A DNA stretch of 64,000 nt from Gemmatimonadaceae bacterium. GTDB taxonomy: Bacteria; Gemmatimonadota; Gemmatimonadetes; Gemmatimonadales; Gemmatimonadaceae. Shown piece by piece: positions 7,468 to 16,142 of the stretch (the first letter of the stretch is position 1; every line of letters starts with the position of its first letter). The notes under the pieces were generated by a model. That model saw only the letters and a program-made list of their open reading frames with translations, made no database searches and was not told the DNA's origin. The stretch spans positions 1-64,000 of the forward strand of contig DASXKV010000067.1 in assembly GCA_036496605.1 (NCBI GenBank). The letters are read 5' to 3'. The position numbers and the translations under genes are program-made.

Positions 7468-9921
7468 TCACTCGCTCCGCAACGCCGTACTCGGATCTGC
7501 CCGTGATGCCCGAAGCGCCGGAGCCGCACTGGCGACGAATGCCACCAGACCCAGTGTCAGCGCGACGACACCGAAAACCGCGGGATCGCGCGACGATTCC
7601 TGGAACAACAGCGGCTGCAACCAACGAGACAGGAGGAGCGCCGTGACCAGACCGAGGGTCACCCCAGCCGCCGCGAAGGTCATTGCTTGCGCAACGATCA
7701 GCCTAACGATGTTCCACACCTGCGCGCCGAGCGCGACGCGTACGCCCATTTCGTGCGTCCGTTGCTCGACGTCATGGGCGATGACGGCGTAGAGACCCAC
7801 GGCGGCGACGAGGAGTGCCAGCACGCCGAAGGCGCTGAAGGCCTCGGCGCCGAGACGCCATGACCGCCGCTGGCGATCGACGAGGTCCTCGAGCGTCGAG
7901 ACGGTAACGTAGGCGGGCGCCGGCATCACCGCCTGTAAGGCGCGACGAACTTGCTCCATCTGGGCCGGCGCGTCGCCGGTCATGCGAAGCAGGAGTCGAT
8001 TGCCGGGCCGCATAGACGGCGGTGCCTCGTCAGGCATGTAATAGACGAGTCGCTCATTGTCACTGATGCTGTATTGCACGGCGTCCTCGGCGATCCCGAT
8101 CACCGTGGTGCACGGCATCGTGTCTGCCTCGAGGCGAAAACACTGACCGAGGGCATCCTTGCCCGGCCACAACCGCCGCCCCATGGACTCGCTGACCACC
8201 GCGACACGGCCTAACGAGCCACGTTCGCTCGGCGTGAACCCGCGACCACGAAGGATGTGCGTCTGGACGACACTGAAGTAGTCCGGCGTTGTCGCCTGGT
8301 AATTGAAACGACCCAGCCGCTGGACGGAGTCGATGCCGCGGACGAAGAGCGAAAACGTGCTCGTGCCGAATGGCAGACCGTTCACGCGCGCCGCGAACGC
8401 CACGCCGGGAAGCGACTGCGCCGCCCCGAGGAGTCGGGCACGAAATGCCGTCACCGTGGCGCTGTCCATGACGAGGCCGCGATAGTTCGGCGTGACGATC
8501 AGGACTGGATCAGGCTCCCAACCGAGACGCTGTGAGCGAACGTTGTCGAGACTTCGCACGAACAGCCCGGCGCCGACGAGCAGAATAACCGAGAGTGCGC
8601 CCTGCGCGACCAGCAGCGTCGAGCGGGTTCGCGAGCGTTGATAGTGGGCCTCGCGCATGCCCGCCCGGAGCACGCTCGAGAGATCGCCGCGGACGGCAAG
8701 TAGCGCTGGCCCGATCGACGTGAGGATGCCCGCAGCGCCGGCGAATGCGACGGCGATGAGCAACGTCTCCCAGTCGAGCAGCGCCCCTTCGTGGACGACG
8801 AGTCGCTGAAGTGCGGCGGCAACCCACAGGGCAACGACGATACCCGTTAGGCAGCCGAGTGTCGAGAGGAGGGTGCTCTCGACGAGAAATTGCGTCGCGA
8901 GCCGGCGATGGCTGATACCTAGCGCGAGCCGCACGGCGATCTCGCGGCGGCGGCGGAGCACGCGCGCCACCATGAGATTGGCGACGTTGGCGCACGCGAT
9001 GAGCAGAACGATCACGGCGACGCCGCCGACCCAGAGCAGTGTGCGAGACTCGAGTCCCGCGTCCGGCCCGCCCGCGCGTCGCACTGCACCGGCGACAGCA
9101 CGAGGTTTCCTGCTGGCCGACGGCGGGAGCCACGAGTCGAGCAGTCGCTGCGCGTCCCAGCTCCGGACATACGCCTTCGTCAAGTCGGCGGACGCCGCAG
9201 CGACGGTGACACCGGGCTTCCGCCGTACGAGCATGCTCATCCAGTCCCAGTGGTAGCTTCGGGCGAAGCTCTGCGCATTGCCCTGGTTGAGCATGTAGGC
9301 AAACGTGGTGACAGGAACGAACACGACCGGCGGTTCACCCTCTGTGACTCCGACGAACCCCTTCGGTGCGACGCCGATGATCGTGAGGAGACGTGGCCCG
9401 ACTTGAAGTTTCTCGCCCAAGACGTTCCGACCCGCCATCGACGACTGCCAATAGTCGTAACTGATGACGACGACGTCGGCGCCCATCGGCACCGAATCTT
9501 CCGAGGCGTCGAAGAATCTGCCTAACGCCGGGCGCGCGGTAAAAAAGCCGAAAAAGGACGCACTCACGCCCGCAGTCTGTCGTTCTCGTCCGACGTCGCT
9601 CGGTCCGACCGCGAGTTGCCACGCCGACACCGCGGCATATTGCGAGAAGGAGCTCGTCCAGCGCTCGAGGTCGAGATAGCGCGCGTACTGGTAAAGGGAC
9701 GACGTGAAGCGCTGGTCGCGACCGAATTGGAGATAGACGCGATGCACGGCTCCGGGATCGCGTAGCATGGCGAAGGGGCGGAACATGAGCCGATCGACGG
9801 CGCCGAACATCGCGGCGTTGACGCCGATGCCGAGGCCAAGCGTGATCATCACGGTGGCCGTGAAGACGCGTGATCGGCGGAGCCCGCGCACTGCATAGCG
9901 GAAATCTTGTGGAATGTGCAT
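7468..9921 (-). CDS. ADOP-type ABC transporter permease (FtsX/MacB family), copy 2
   Basis: 817 residues. It begins directly with FRYAVRGLRRSRVFTATVMITLGLGIGVNAAMF, the start of the first MacB-periplasmic unit, and so lacks the N-terminal helical domain present in copies 1 and 3. Membrane blocks are visible at VIVLLIACANVANLMVARVLRRRREIAV, LLVAQGALSVILLVGAGLFVRSL and the C-terminal FGVLALLVAAVGLYAVIAHDVEQRTHEMGVR, ending APALRASRADPSTALRSE. No ATPase and no PadR gene are adjacent. It is divergent from the membrane protein gene at 10002, with 80 bases between start codons. Substrate unknown. Confidence 0.9.
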   Translation of the reverse strand: MHIPQDFRYAVRGLRRSRVFTATVMITLGLGIGVNAAMFGAVDRLMFRPFAMLRDPGAVHRVYLQFGRDQRFTSSLYQYARYLDLERWTSSFSQYAAVSAWQLAVGPSDVGRERQTAGVSASFFGFFTARPALGRFFDASEDSVPMGADVVVISYDYWQSSMAGRNVLGEKLQVGPRLLTIIGVAPKGFVGVTEGEPPVVFVPVTTFAYMLNQGNAQSFARSYHWDWMSMLVRRKPGVTVAAASADLTKAYVRSWDAQRLLDSWLPPSASRKPRAVAGAVRRAGGPDAGLESRTLLWVGGVAVIVLLIACANVANLMVARVLRRRREIAVRLALGISHRRLATQFLVESTLLSTLGCLTGIVVALWVAAALQRLVVHEGALLDWETLLIAVAFAGAAGILTSIGPALLAVRGDLSSVLRAGMREAHYQRSRTRSTLLVAQGALSVILLVGAGLFVRSLDNVRSQRLGWEPDPVLIVTPNYRGLVMDSATVTAFRARLLGAAQSLPGVAFAARVNGLPFGTSTFSLFVRGIDSVQRLGRFNYQATTPDYFSVVQTHILRGRGFTPSERGSLGRVAVVSESMGRRLWPGKDALGQCFRLEADTMPCTTVIGIAEDAVQYSISDNERLVYYMPDEAPPSMRPGNRLLLRMTGDAPAQMEQVRRALQAVMPAPAYVTVSTLEDLVDRQRRSWRLGAEAFSAFGVLALLVAAVGLYAVIAHDVEQRTHEMGVRVALGAQVWNIVRLIVAQAMTFAAAGVTLGLVTALLLSRWLQPLLFQESSRDPAVFGVVALTLGLVAFVASAAPALRASRADPSTALRSE

Positions 9922-10001
9922 GCGACTTGGACAGCAGGCGGGAGGAAAGGGTTAGAGCGGCACGACATTTCCACCGCTCCTTGCCATTACCTGGAGGAAC
10001 C

Positions 10002-10502
10002 ATGGCTGAGAAGCAATCGGTGCTCGTGGACATCATTGATGGCGCCATCGCCGGGGCGGTGGCGACGTGGATCATGGGCAAGGTGACGACACTGCTCTAT
10101 GAGCGAGAGGGCACCATTGCGCGATCGCGAGAGGATAGTGCACGGCATGGGCAGACCGCGTACGGCGTCGCCGCCGACAAAGTGGCCAAATTCCTCGGAC
10201 ACTCACTCTCGGACGACGAGCGACAGCGCCAGGGGGAGGCCATCCATTGGGCGTTGGGTATTGGCGCGGGCGCACTGTACGGCGTGCTTCGGCCGCGTGT
10301 CGCCGCATCGTCCGCGGCGGCGGGCCTCGCCTTCGGAGGCGTTTTCTGGCTCGTGATGGATGAAACGGCGACGCCGTTGCTCGGACTCACCCCGGGGCCG
10401 AAGGCCTTCCCGTGGCAGACGCACGCCCGCGGACTCGCCGGTCATCTCGTTTATGGCACGGTCGCAAACGCCGCGTTAGCGAGGCTCGAGCACGGTGCCT
10501 AA
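10002..10502 (+). CDS. YagU/DUF1440-like inner membrane protein
   Basis: 166 residues. AIAGAVATWIMGKVTTLLYE opens like the DUF1440/YagU family, and three further hydrophobic segments follow (HWALGIGAGALYGVLRPRVA, AAGLAFGGVFWLVMDE, HLVYGTVANAALARLE). The ATG at 10002 has GGAGG at 9993-9997. YagU has been linked to acid resistance in Escherichia coli, but that role cannot be assumed here. The stop codon TAA is formed by a GCCTAACG octamer (10497-10504). Confidence 0.72.
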   Translation: MAEKQSVLVDIIDGAIAGAVATWIMGKVTTLLYEREGTIARSREDSARHGQTAYGVAADKVAKFLGHSLSDDERQRQGEAIHWALGIGAGALYGVLRPRVAASSAAAGLAFGGVFWLVMDETATPLLGLTPGPKAFPWQTHARGLAGHLVYGTVANAALARLEHGA

Positions 10503-10610
10503 CGACGAAACGAAACAGAACGAGCGAATAGCACAGGACGAGTGATACCTAACGAGAACCGGCGCACCATGCGGCGCGCCGGTCGCGTACAGGCGAGGAC
10601 AAGCGCTCGA

Positions 10611-11042
10611 TCAGGTCGTGCGCGGGCCGAATCGGTTCTGCCCCTTGGTCCCTTCCTGACAGAGCCAGACGAGCAGAACGAACGCGCCGATGATGGTGAG
10701 CGGAAGAAGGAACCACCAGCCGGAGCGATCGGTGTCGTGGAGCCGCCGAATGAGCACGCCGAGATTCGGCAGGAACAGCGCAATCGAGGCCAGGGCGTAG
10801 AGATTGCTCGCCCAGTTCACGCCCAACGTTAGAGGAACGACGAGGAGGATGGCGCAGTTCAGCAGCGTTATGAAAAGCACCCAGTACCAGTACTCGGCGC
10901 GTCGCGAACGGCCGCTGAACTGTATGTACTTGCTGAACCCTGCCGAAACGGCCTCGCCGAAGCCCATCGGCGGGATGGTGGCCGACGTGCCCATGTTGCT
11001 GGCGGCCATCGGCCGATTGACTGGTACGCTCGGTGTCTGCAT
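10611..11042 (-). CDS. DUF805 family membrane protein
   Basis: 143 residues. The core FGEAVSAGFSKYIQFSGRSRRAEYWYWVLF is the DUF805 signature, followed by hydrophobic helices and the conserved LVRRLHDTxxSGWW stretch (here VLIRRLHDTDRSGWWFL) and a C-terminal LCQEGTKGQNRFG, all classical family marks. The first 30 residues are low in structure and an internal ATG (MGFGEAV) could be the true start. Function unknown; relatives are inner-membrane proteins. It is convergent with the preceding gene and divergent from the DUF3857 gene. Confidence 0.88.
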   Translation of the reverse strand: MQTPSVPVNRPMAASNMGTSATIPPMGFGEAVSAGFSKYIQFSGRSRRAEYWYWVLFITLLNCAILLVVPLTLGVNWASNLYALASIALFLPNLGVLIRRLHDTDRSGWWFLLPLTIIGAFVLLVWLCQEGTKGQNRFGPRTT

Positions 11043-11361
11043 TGGCGACCTGAGTCGTGGTGGAGGAGAGGAAGGGAGGTGGCGAACCCCAACATGCGTA
11101 GGGACGCGGCTTGATAAGTGACTAAAGTGTTAGTCTTCAGGTAACGCGAGGTGCCGTCCCGGGCGTTAGGCCCGGTACGGCCAGTCGTGCCGAGCAGTTT
11201 TGTTTGTGATACGGCCTTGTTCAGACGAACACATCGGCTGGATTTAGCGACGGGCCACGCGAGCCTCGGACGACGTGCCCCGATCACTGGCGTTCATGAG
11301 GCCCGCCATTCATACTACCTGACCTCACGGGCTACGCCGCTCGCGAGTCCCCACACTTTAC
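11043..11361. promoter_or_regulatory. Divergent intergenic region with a 6-bp palindrome
   Basis: This 319-base gap separates the divergent DUF805 and DUF3857 genes and should hold both promoters. GACTAA (11120-11125) and TTAGTC (11130-11135) form a perfect inverted repeat with a four-base loop, a candidate operator. One CGTTAGGC octamer lies at 11164-11171. I see no small gene here. Confidence 0.35.
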
Positions 11362-13329
11362 ATGCTCAATTCGATGCTCGGTCGCACCGCATTCCTGCTT
11401 TTCGCTTCCGCTGCCGCGCTGACGGCGCAGGCCCCGACGATCACGCAGCAAGGTGATCCCAGCGTCAAGTCGGATACGATTTACAAGCTTGCCGTGAAGG
11501 CTGCGGACCATCCCGAGGAGGAGGCCGTTTTCCTGCTCGACGATGGCGTCGTGCGCCTCGAGGCCGATGGTCGAGGGAAGGAGACGTTCCGGCAAGTTGT
11601 GCAGATACTCAAGCCTGGCGCCGTCGAACGGTACAACGAGTTTCGATGGAGCTACGCACCCGGGCACGAGAAGTTCACGCTGAACTGGATTCGCGTCATC
11701 GGCGCGGATGGCAAGGTGATCAGCGAAGGCCCGTCGCACGAGCAGGACTCGGATGTGCCGGCCCAGATGGGCGACCCGGTGTATTCCGACCGCAAGGTGA
11801 AGAGGGTTTCGCTATCCGGCGTCGCCGTGGGCACGCTCGTCGACTACAGTTATTCGCGCGAGGAGCTCAAGCCCTACCTGCCTGGCGATTTTTTTCAGAG
11901 CTGGAGCGTCTCGACGGGACTCACCGTCAAGCGGTCGCGCCTCATCGTCGACGTGCCAGCGTCGCTCGCCGTCCCGCTCCATGAGCGAAATCTAAACTTC
12001 CCGAGAAAGACACAGGACGTCAATGGACGCCGAGTGTATACCTGGATCGCGGCGGACGTCCCGCGGCTCAAGGGTGAGCTCTACGCGGCCGACTCGAACA
12101 ACGTACAGATGCAGGTGGCGCTCTCGTCGCCGCTCACGTGGCAGGACGTCGGCAGCTGGTACGCGAAGATTTCGCACGACCGGTACGCGTTAGGCAAGGC
12201 GTCGGAGACCAAGCTGCACGAAGTGCTCGCGTCGGCGGCGCCAAAGACGCGAGGCGACACCATCCGCGCCGTGCATCGCTGGGTCGCGCAGGACATTCGC
12301 TACGTGTCGATCGCCCTCGGACTCGGCGGCTACCAGCCGCGGTCGCCCGACACCGTCGTGGTGAGCGGCTTCGGTGACTGCAAGGACAAAGCGACGCTCT
12401 TCGTTGCGGCGATGAACTCGCTGGGGATCACGACGTTCCCGGTGCTGCTCAACTCCACGGGCGTGTCCTACAGAGAGCTCGCGACGCTCGACCAACTCGA
12501 CCACGCCATCGCGGCAGTACAAACGCCCACTGGATATCAGTTTACTGATCTCACCTCGGAGTTCACGCCCTACGGCGAGCTGCCGTACGGCGAGCAGGGC
12601 GAGCTTGCGCTTGTCGTCCACCCCGACGGCACGACGGAGCAGAAGGAGCTTCCGCTCTCGCATCCGTCGGATAACGTGACGACGATTCGCGTCTCCGGCA
12701 TTCTCTCGAGCGACGGCATGTTCAACGGCCGGTACGACGAGGAGGGAACGGGGGCCCTGCAGTACAGCCTACGTTCGGCGTTCGAGAATCCGCTCGATTC
12801 GACCGAGAAGGCGAATGCGGCGAACGCGATTGCGTCGAAATTCTTCGATGGCGCCGAGGGCGATAGCCTAACGGGTTTCGAGGGGAAGGATCTGCACGCG
12901 ACACCTCACATGAGCATCGAGATCAAGCACGGGAAAGCGGCATCGCCGGCCGGCGCCTCGGAGATCTTCACGATCCCGTTCGGCAGCACGGCAGGGCTCA
13001 ACTCGGTTGCGAAGGAGTTGGAGACGGCGAAGGAGCGACGCTTCCCCGTGGATGCGGTGCGCATTTTCGGCAATCGATCGACACTGGTTGAGCTCACAGT
13101 CAAGTTGCCTGCGGGTTGGAAAGCGCAGCTACCGCCTGGCGTGAAGGCAGTGAGTCCCTTCGGGAGCTACGAATCGACGTACACGCAAGTGGGCGACGAG
13201 CTCGTTCTCACGCGGCGAACGGCGGGCGCGACGGGCGTGTATGCGCCCGATCGGATCAAGGATGTGGCGGTGTGGTTCCGCGACGTCGCGAAGGATGACG
13301 CGAAGATGATCGTGATTGCGACAAAATAG
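11362..13329 (+). CDS. Secreted DUF3857 and transglutaminase-like domain protein
   Basis: 655 residues with a Sec signal peptide (RTAFLLFASAAALTAQA). The N-terminal half, with VRLEADGRGKETFRQVVQILKPGAVERYNEF, is DUF3857. The middle holds a transglutaminase-like core: the catalytic Cys lies in GFGDCKDKATLFVAAMNSLGI and the helix VHRWVAQDIRYVSIALGLGGYQPR precedes it. The C-terminal third resembles DUF2569/DUF3858-type beta domains. Such proteins are periplasmic or outer-membrane associated and of unknown substrate, possibly peptidases or crosslinkers. The gene contains TTA and CTA leucine codons exactly where GCCTAACG octamers fall (12188 and 12866). Confidence 0.85.
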   Translation: MLNSMLGRTAFLLFASAAALTAQAPTITQQGDPSVKSDTIYKLAVKAADHPEEEAVFLLDDGVVRLEADGRGKETFRQVVQILKPGAVERYNEFRWSYAPGHEKFTLNWIRVIGADGKVISEGPSHEQDSDVPAQMGDPVYSDRKVKRVSLSGVAVGTLVDYSYSREELKPYLPGDFFQSWSVSTGLTVKRSRLIVDVPASLAVPLHERNLNFPRKTQDVNGRRVYTWIAADVPRLKGELYAADSNNVQMQVALSSPLTWQDVGSWYAKISHDRYALGKASETKLHEVLASAAPKTRGDTIRAVHRWVAQDIRYVSIALGLGGYQPRSPDTVVVSGFGDCKDKATLFVAAMNSLGITTFPVLLNSTGVSYRELATLDQLDHAIAAVQTPTGYQFTDLTSEFTPYGELPYGEQGELALVVHPDGTTEQKELPLSHPSDNVTTIRVSGILSSDGMFNGRYDEEGTGALQYSLRSAFENPLDSTEKANAANAIASKFFDGAEGDSLTGFEGKDLHATPHMSIEIKHGKAASPAGASEIFTIPFGSTAGLNSVAKELETAKERRFPVDAVRIFGNRSTLVELTVKLPAGWKAQLPPGVKAVSPFGSYESTYTQVGDELVLTRRTAGATGVYAPDRIKDVAVWFRDVAKDDAKMIVIATK

Positions 13330-13353
13330 GCGTTCGGGATCTCAGACCATTCG

Positions 13354-14766
13354 TCATCGAGTCGCACTTCCCGAAAGCGAGAAATCGGCGGAGCCTACCT
13401 TCATGACGGTGCGCGTTCGGGCGAGAGGCGACCCGGCCGCCACCGTCGAGTCGGTCAGGGGAGCTGTCTCGGCCCAAGCGCCGTAGACTCGTCCGCCGTA
13501 TGCGGTGAGCCAGGTATAGTCGCCAAGGAAGGCTCCGTGTCCCTCGAATGGCGCATCCGACCAACGGTAACTCGTGAAGCGGCGCCCTCCGTCGGTCGAA
13601 CGGGCAAGCGTCATGCTCGTTAGGCGATTCTCGGGATCCGCGCCACGGTCGTAGAACTGGACGTACACGTCACCGCTCATGGGATCCACGGCCATCCATT
13701 GGAGGAACTGGTCCCGTCCATTGTGGAGCGAATCCGAATTAACCCGTGCGGCCGTCGACCACGAGCGGCCCTCATCGTCGGACGTCGCGAGGAAGACGTC
13801 GATGTCGCCGTTGCGGAAGTCCGTCCAACACGCATAGAGCCTCGCGTCGACGCCGCCACGAGCGTTGGCAGACGGGCGCCGCCCGATGCCAACTTGAGGA
13901 AAGCCGAAGACGCGGCCAATGCCCGGCACGGCTCCGGTGCCGCCGAAGTACGGCGGGCCGACCTCGAGCACCGGCCGTGATGGAGTGAAGCTGCGGCCAC
14001 CGTCGCGCGAGATCGCGAGTGCGATCGTTGAGCGCCAGTTCCAAACTGCGTAAATGGTTCCGTCGGGCCCGACCGTACCGATAAAGCCGACGACGTCGCC
14101 GTTGTCATCGCGCGGAAATCCCGCCTGCGTACTGATACGAATCGGCGTCGACCAATTCTGCCCCTGATCGGTCGACTGCGAGAAGAGAATGATGGATTTG
14201 TCGAGCTGCCACTCGATCCAGCCGACGTAAAGCGATCCGTGGTGTGGACTGTTCGGTGAGTTATCGGCAAAGATGCGAGGCATGTCCTCGTACTGCATAT
14301 CCGGTTCGTTGCCGGTGTACCAGGCGCGAACCGGAACCGGGGCGTCCCAACTTCTTCCGCCATCCCCCGACCGGCGGACATAGATGCCGTTGCGACCAGC
14401 ACCGTGTCGCCAGTACGAGGGAGTTCCAAGTTTGTCAAACGTCAGGTAAGAGACGTACGCATTCCCCTTGTCGTCGAACGTGGTGGACACGTCGCCCGCC
14501 CTGCGCCAGTCAGAGGGAGCGATCACACCTGCCGGACTGAACGTGCGGCCCGCGTCGAGCGAGTAGGCGCCCGCCGCCGCCCCTTGGTAGACGGCGAGTA
14601 TCCGCGAAGGGTCTCGGGGATCGAGCGCGATTCCAGGCTCGCTCCAGGGACCAGGAGCGGTGACCGCTACTACGCGAGCCCCTGGGGCGCGAGGAAGGAC
14701 TGACTGCGCACGCAGTACACCAGAGGCGCAAAGAGGAATGAGAGCGACGAGGGTTCTGATCGGCAT
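13354..14766 (-). CDS. Secreted Asp-box (BNR/sialidase-like) beta-propeller protein
   Basis: 470 residues with a signal peptide (IRTLVALIPLCASGVLRAQ). Repeated Asp-box motifs S-x-D-x-G-x-x-W/F are visible: SLDAGRTF, SGDGGRSW, STDQGQNW, SRDGGRSF, SDDEGRSW and STDGGRRF. This is the six-bladed sialidase/neuraminidase-like fold. I do not see the full Arg triad with certainty, so enzymatic activity is open; many such proteins are exo-alpha-sialidase-like only in fold. A GCCTAACG octamer sits at 14768-14775, directly before the start codon. It is convergent with the DUF3857 gene. Confidence 0.82.
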   Translation of the reverse strand: MPIRTLVALIPLCASGVLRAQSVLPRAPGARVVAVTAPGPWSEPGIALDPRDPSRILAVYQGAAAGAYSLDAGRTFSPAGVIAPSDWRRAGDVSTTFDDKGNAYVSYLTFDKLGTPSYWRHGAGRNGIYVRRSGDGGRSWDAPVPVRAWYTGNEPDMQYEDMPRIFADNSPNSPHHGSLYVGWIEWQLDKSIILFSQSTDQGQNWSTPIRISTQAGFPRDDNGDVVGFIGTVGPDGTIYAVWNWRSTIALAISRDGGRSFTPSRPVLEVGPPYFGGTGAVPGIGRVFGFPQVGIGRRPSANARGGVDARLYACWTDFRNGDIDVFLATSDDEGRSWSTAARVNSDSLHNGRDQFLQWMAVDPMSGDVYVQFYDRGADPENRLTSMTLARSTDGGRRFTSYRWSDAPFEGHGAFLGDYTWLTAYGGRVYGAWAETAPLTDSTVAAGSPLARTRTVMKVGSADFSLSGSATR

Positions 14767-14926
14767 TGCCTAACGGCGTTCTGAAGGGAGTGATCAGGCT
14801 GGATCGAGAGATCTCGATCTCCTCAAAGCTGAGTCATCCCATCGGTCAGCGCCAGCACGAACCCGCAGATGGTTCGGGCGCGAGAGATGCTCACAAATCG
14901 ACTCGTACTCCTGCGATATTCCGCTC

Positions 14927-16132
14927 GTGGATCTGAAATCAGGCTATCCCCTGTGGCCCGTCAACGACGGGCTGATTCATACCTATCCCCGACTCGACGG
15001 CGACGCGCGATGCGACGTCGCGATCGTCGGTGGTGGCATCACCGGCGCTCTCGTTGCGCACCATCTCATCGAGGCGGGCTTCGATGCCCTGGTGGTCGAT
15101 CGGCGGGATGTCGGATGGGGGAGTACCGCCGCCTCGACCGCCCTGCTGCAGTACGAGATCGACGTCCCACTCGTCGAGCTGATCGAGATGCGCGGTCGCG
15201 ATCACGCGAACCGCGCGTATCTCGCCTGTCGCGATGCCATCGGAAAGCTCGAGCGCGTCGCGAAGGCTTCGAGCGGCTCGTTCGGCTTCGAGCGAAAGAA
15301 GAGCCTCTACCTCGCGACGGGAAAGCGCGATCGCAGGCTGCTGCGTGCGGAGCTCGAGGCCCGGCACGCCATCGGCATTCGCGTCGACTGGCTGGACGAA
15401 GAAGACATCACCGCGCGATTCCCGTTTCGGCGACCGGCGGCGTTGCTGTCGCATGACGCCGCGCAGGTCGACGCGTACGGCTTCGCTCACGCGCTCTTCG
15501 GAGATGCAGCGCGACGCGGCCTTCGGGTGTTCGATCGAACCACCGTGATGGACATTGACGCGACGGCTCGCGGCGTCACGCTCGTCACCGCTGACAAGTG
15601 CCTCGTGCGCGCTCGATACCTCGTGTTCGCGACCGGCTACGAGACGCGTGACTTCCTCGACGACAGAGTCGCGCACCTGGCGAGCACGTACGCGTTCGCG
15701 AGCGAGCCACTGGCACCGATCGCCGGCTGGGGGGAAGACCACTGCATGATCTGGGAACACGCGCACCCATATCTGTATCTTCGCACGACGGCGGACGGGC
15801 GCGTCATCGTGGGCGGCGAGGATGAGGATTTTAGTAATCCCGCGCGGCGCGACCGGTTACTCGCCGCGAAAACCGCGAAGCTCGCCGCCCGTTTCCGCGC
15901 GTTGTTCCCGGATGTCGAACTGGAGGTCGGTTTCTCGTGGGCCGGCACCTTTGGTGAGACCAGGGACGGTCTCGCCTACATCGGCACTCATCCCGACTGG
16001 CCGAGCTCCTACTTTGCGCTCGGCTACGGCGGCAACGGCATCACGTACGGCATCATCGCCGCCGAGATCATCCGTGACGCACTGACGGGCCAGGCGAACG
16101 ATCAGGCGGAGCTGTTTTGCTTCGGACGATGA
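14927..16132 (+). CDS. DAO-family FAD-dependent oxidoreductase
   Basis: 401 residues from a GTG at 14927. The FAD-binding VAIVGGGITGALVAHHLIEAG occupies residues of about 27-47 and is followed by VVDRRDVGWGSTAASTALLQYE, the DAO pattern in which GS-TA-S-A contacts FAD. The C-terminal FALGYGGNGITYGIIAAEI is the second FAD contact. No Rieske domain is present. The closest functional relatives are amine, amino-acid or glycerol-3-phosphate oxidoreductases; the substrate is unknown. It ends 10 bases from the end of a second DAO-fold flavoprotein running the other way, so the two may be an old duplicated pair. Confidence 0.88.
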   Translation: MDLKSGYPLWPVNDGLIHTYPRLDGDARCDVAIVGGGITGALVAHHLIEAGFDALVVDRRDVGWGSTAASTALLQYEIDVPLVELIEMRGRDHANRAYLACRDAIGKLERVAKASSGSFGFERKKSLYLATGKRDRRLLRAELEARHAIGIRVDWLDEEDITARFPFRRPAALLSHDAAQVDAYGFAHALFGDAARRGLRVFDRTTVMDIDATARGVTLVTADKCLVRARYLVFATGYETRDFLDDRVAHLASTYAFASEPLAPIAGWGEDHCMIWEHAHPYLYLRTTADGRVIVGGEDEDFSNPARRDRLLAAKTAKLAARFRALFPDVELEVGFSWAGTFGETRDGLAYIGTHPDWPSSYFALGYGGNGITYGIIAAEIIRDALTGQANDQAELFCFGR

Positions 16133-16142
16133 TCTAGAGAAG

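Noticed and set aside
10558-10583. An 8-bp hairpin between the DUF1440-like and DUF805 genes as a terminator
   Set aside because: The loop is long and no T-run follows; in this GC-rich DNA such pairing is expected by chance.
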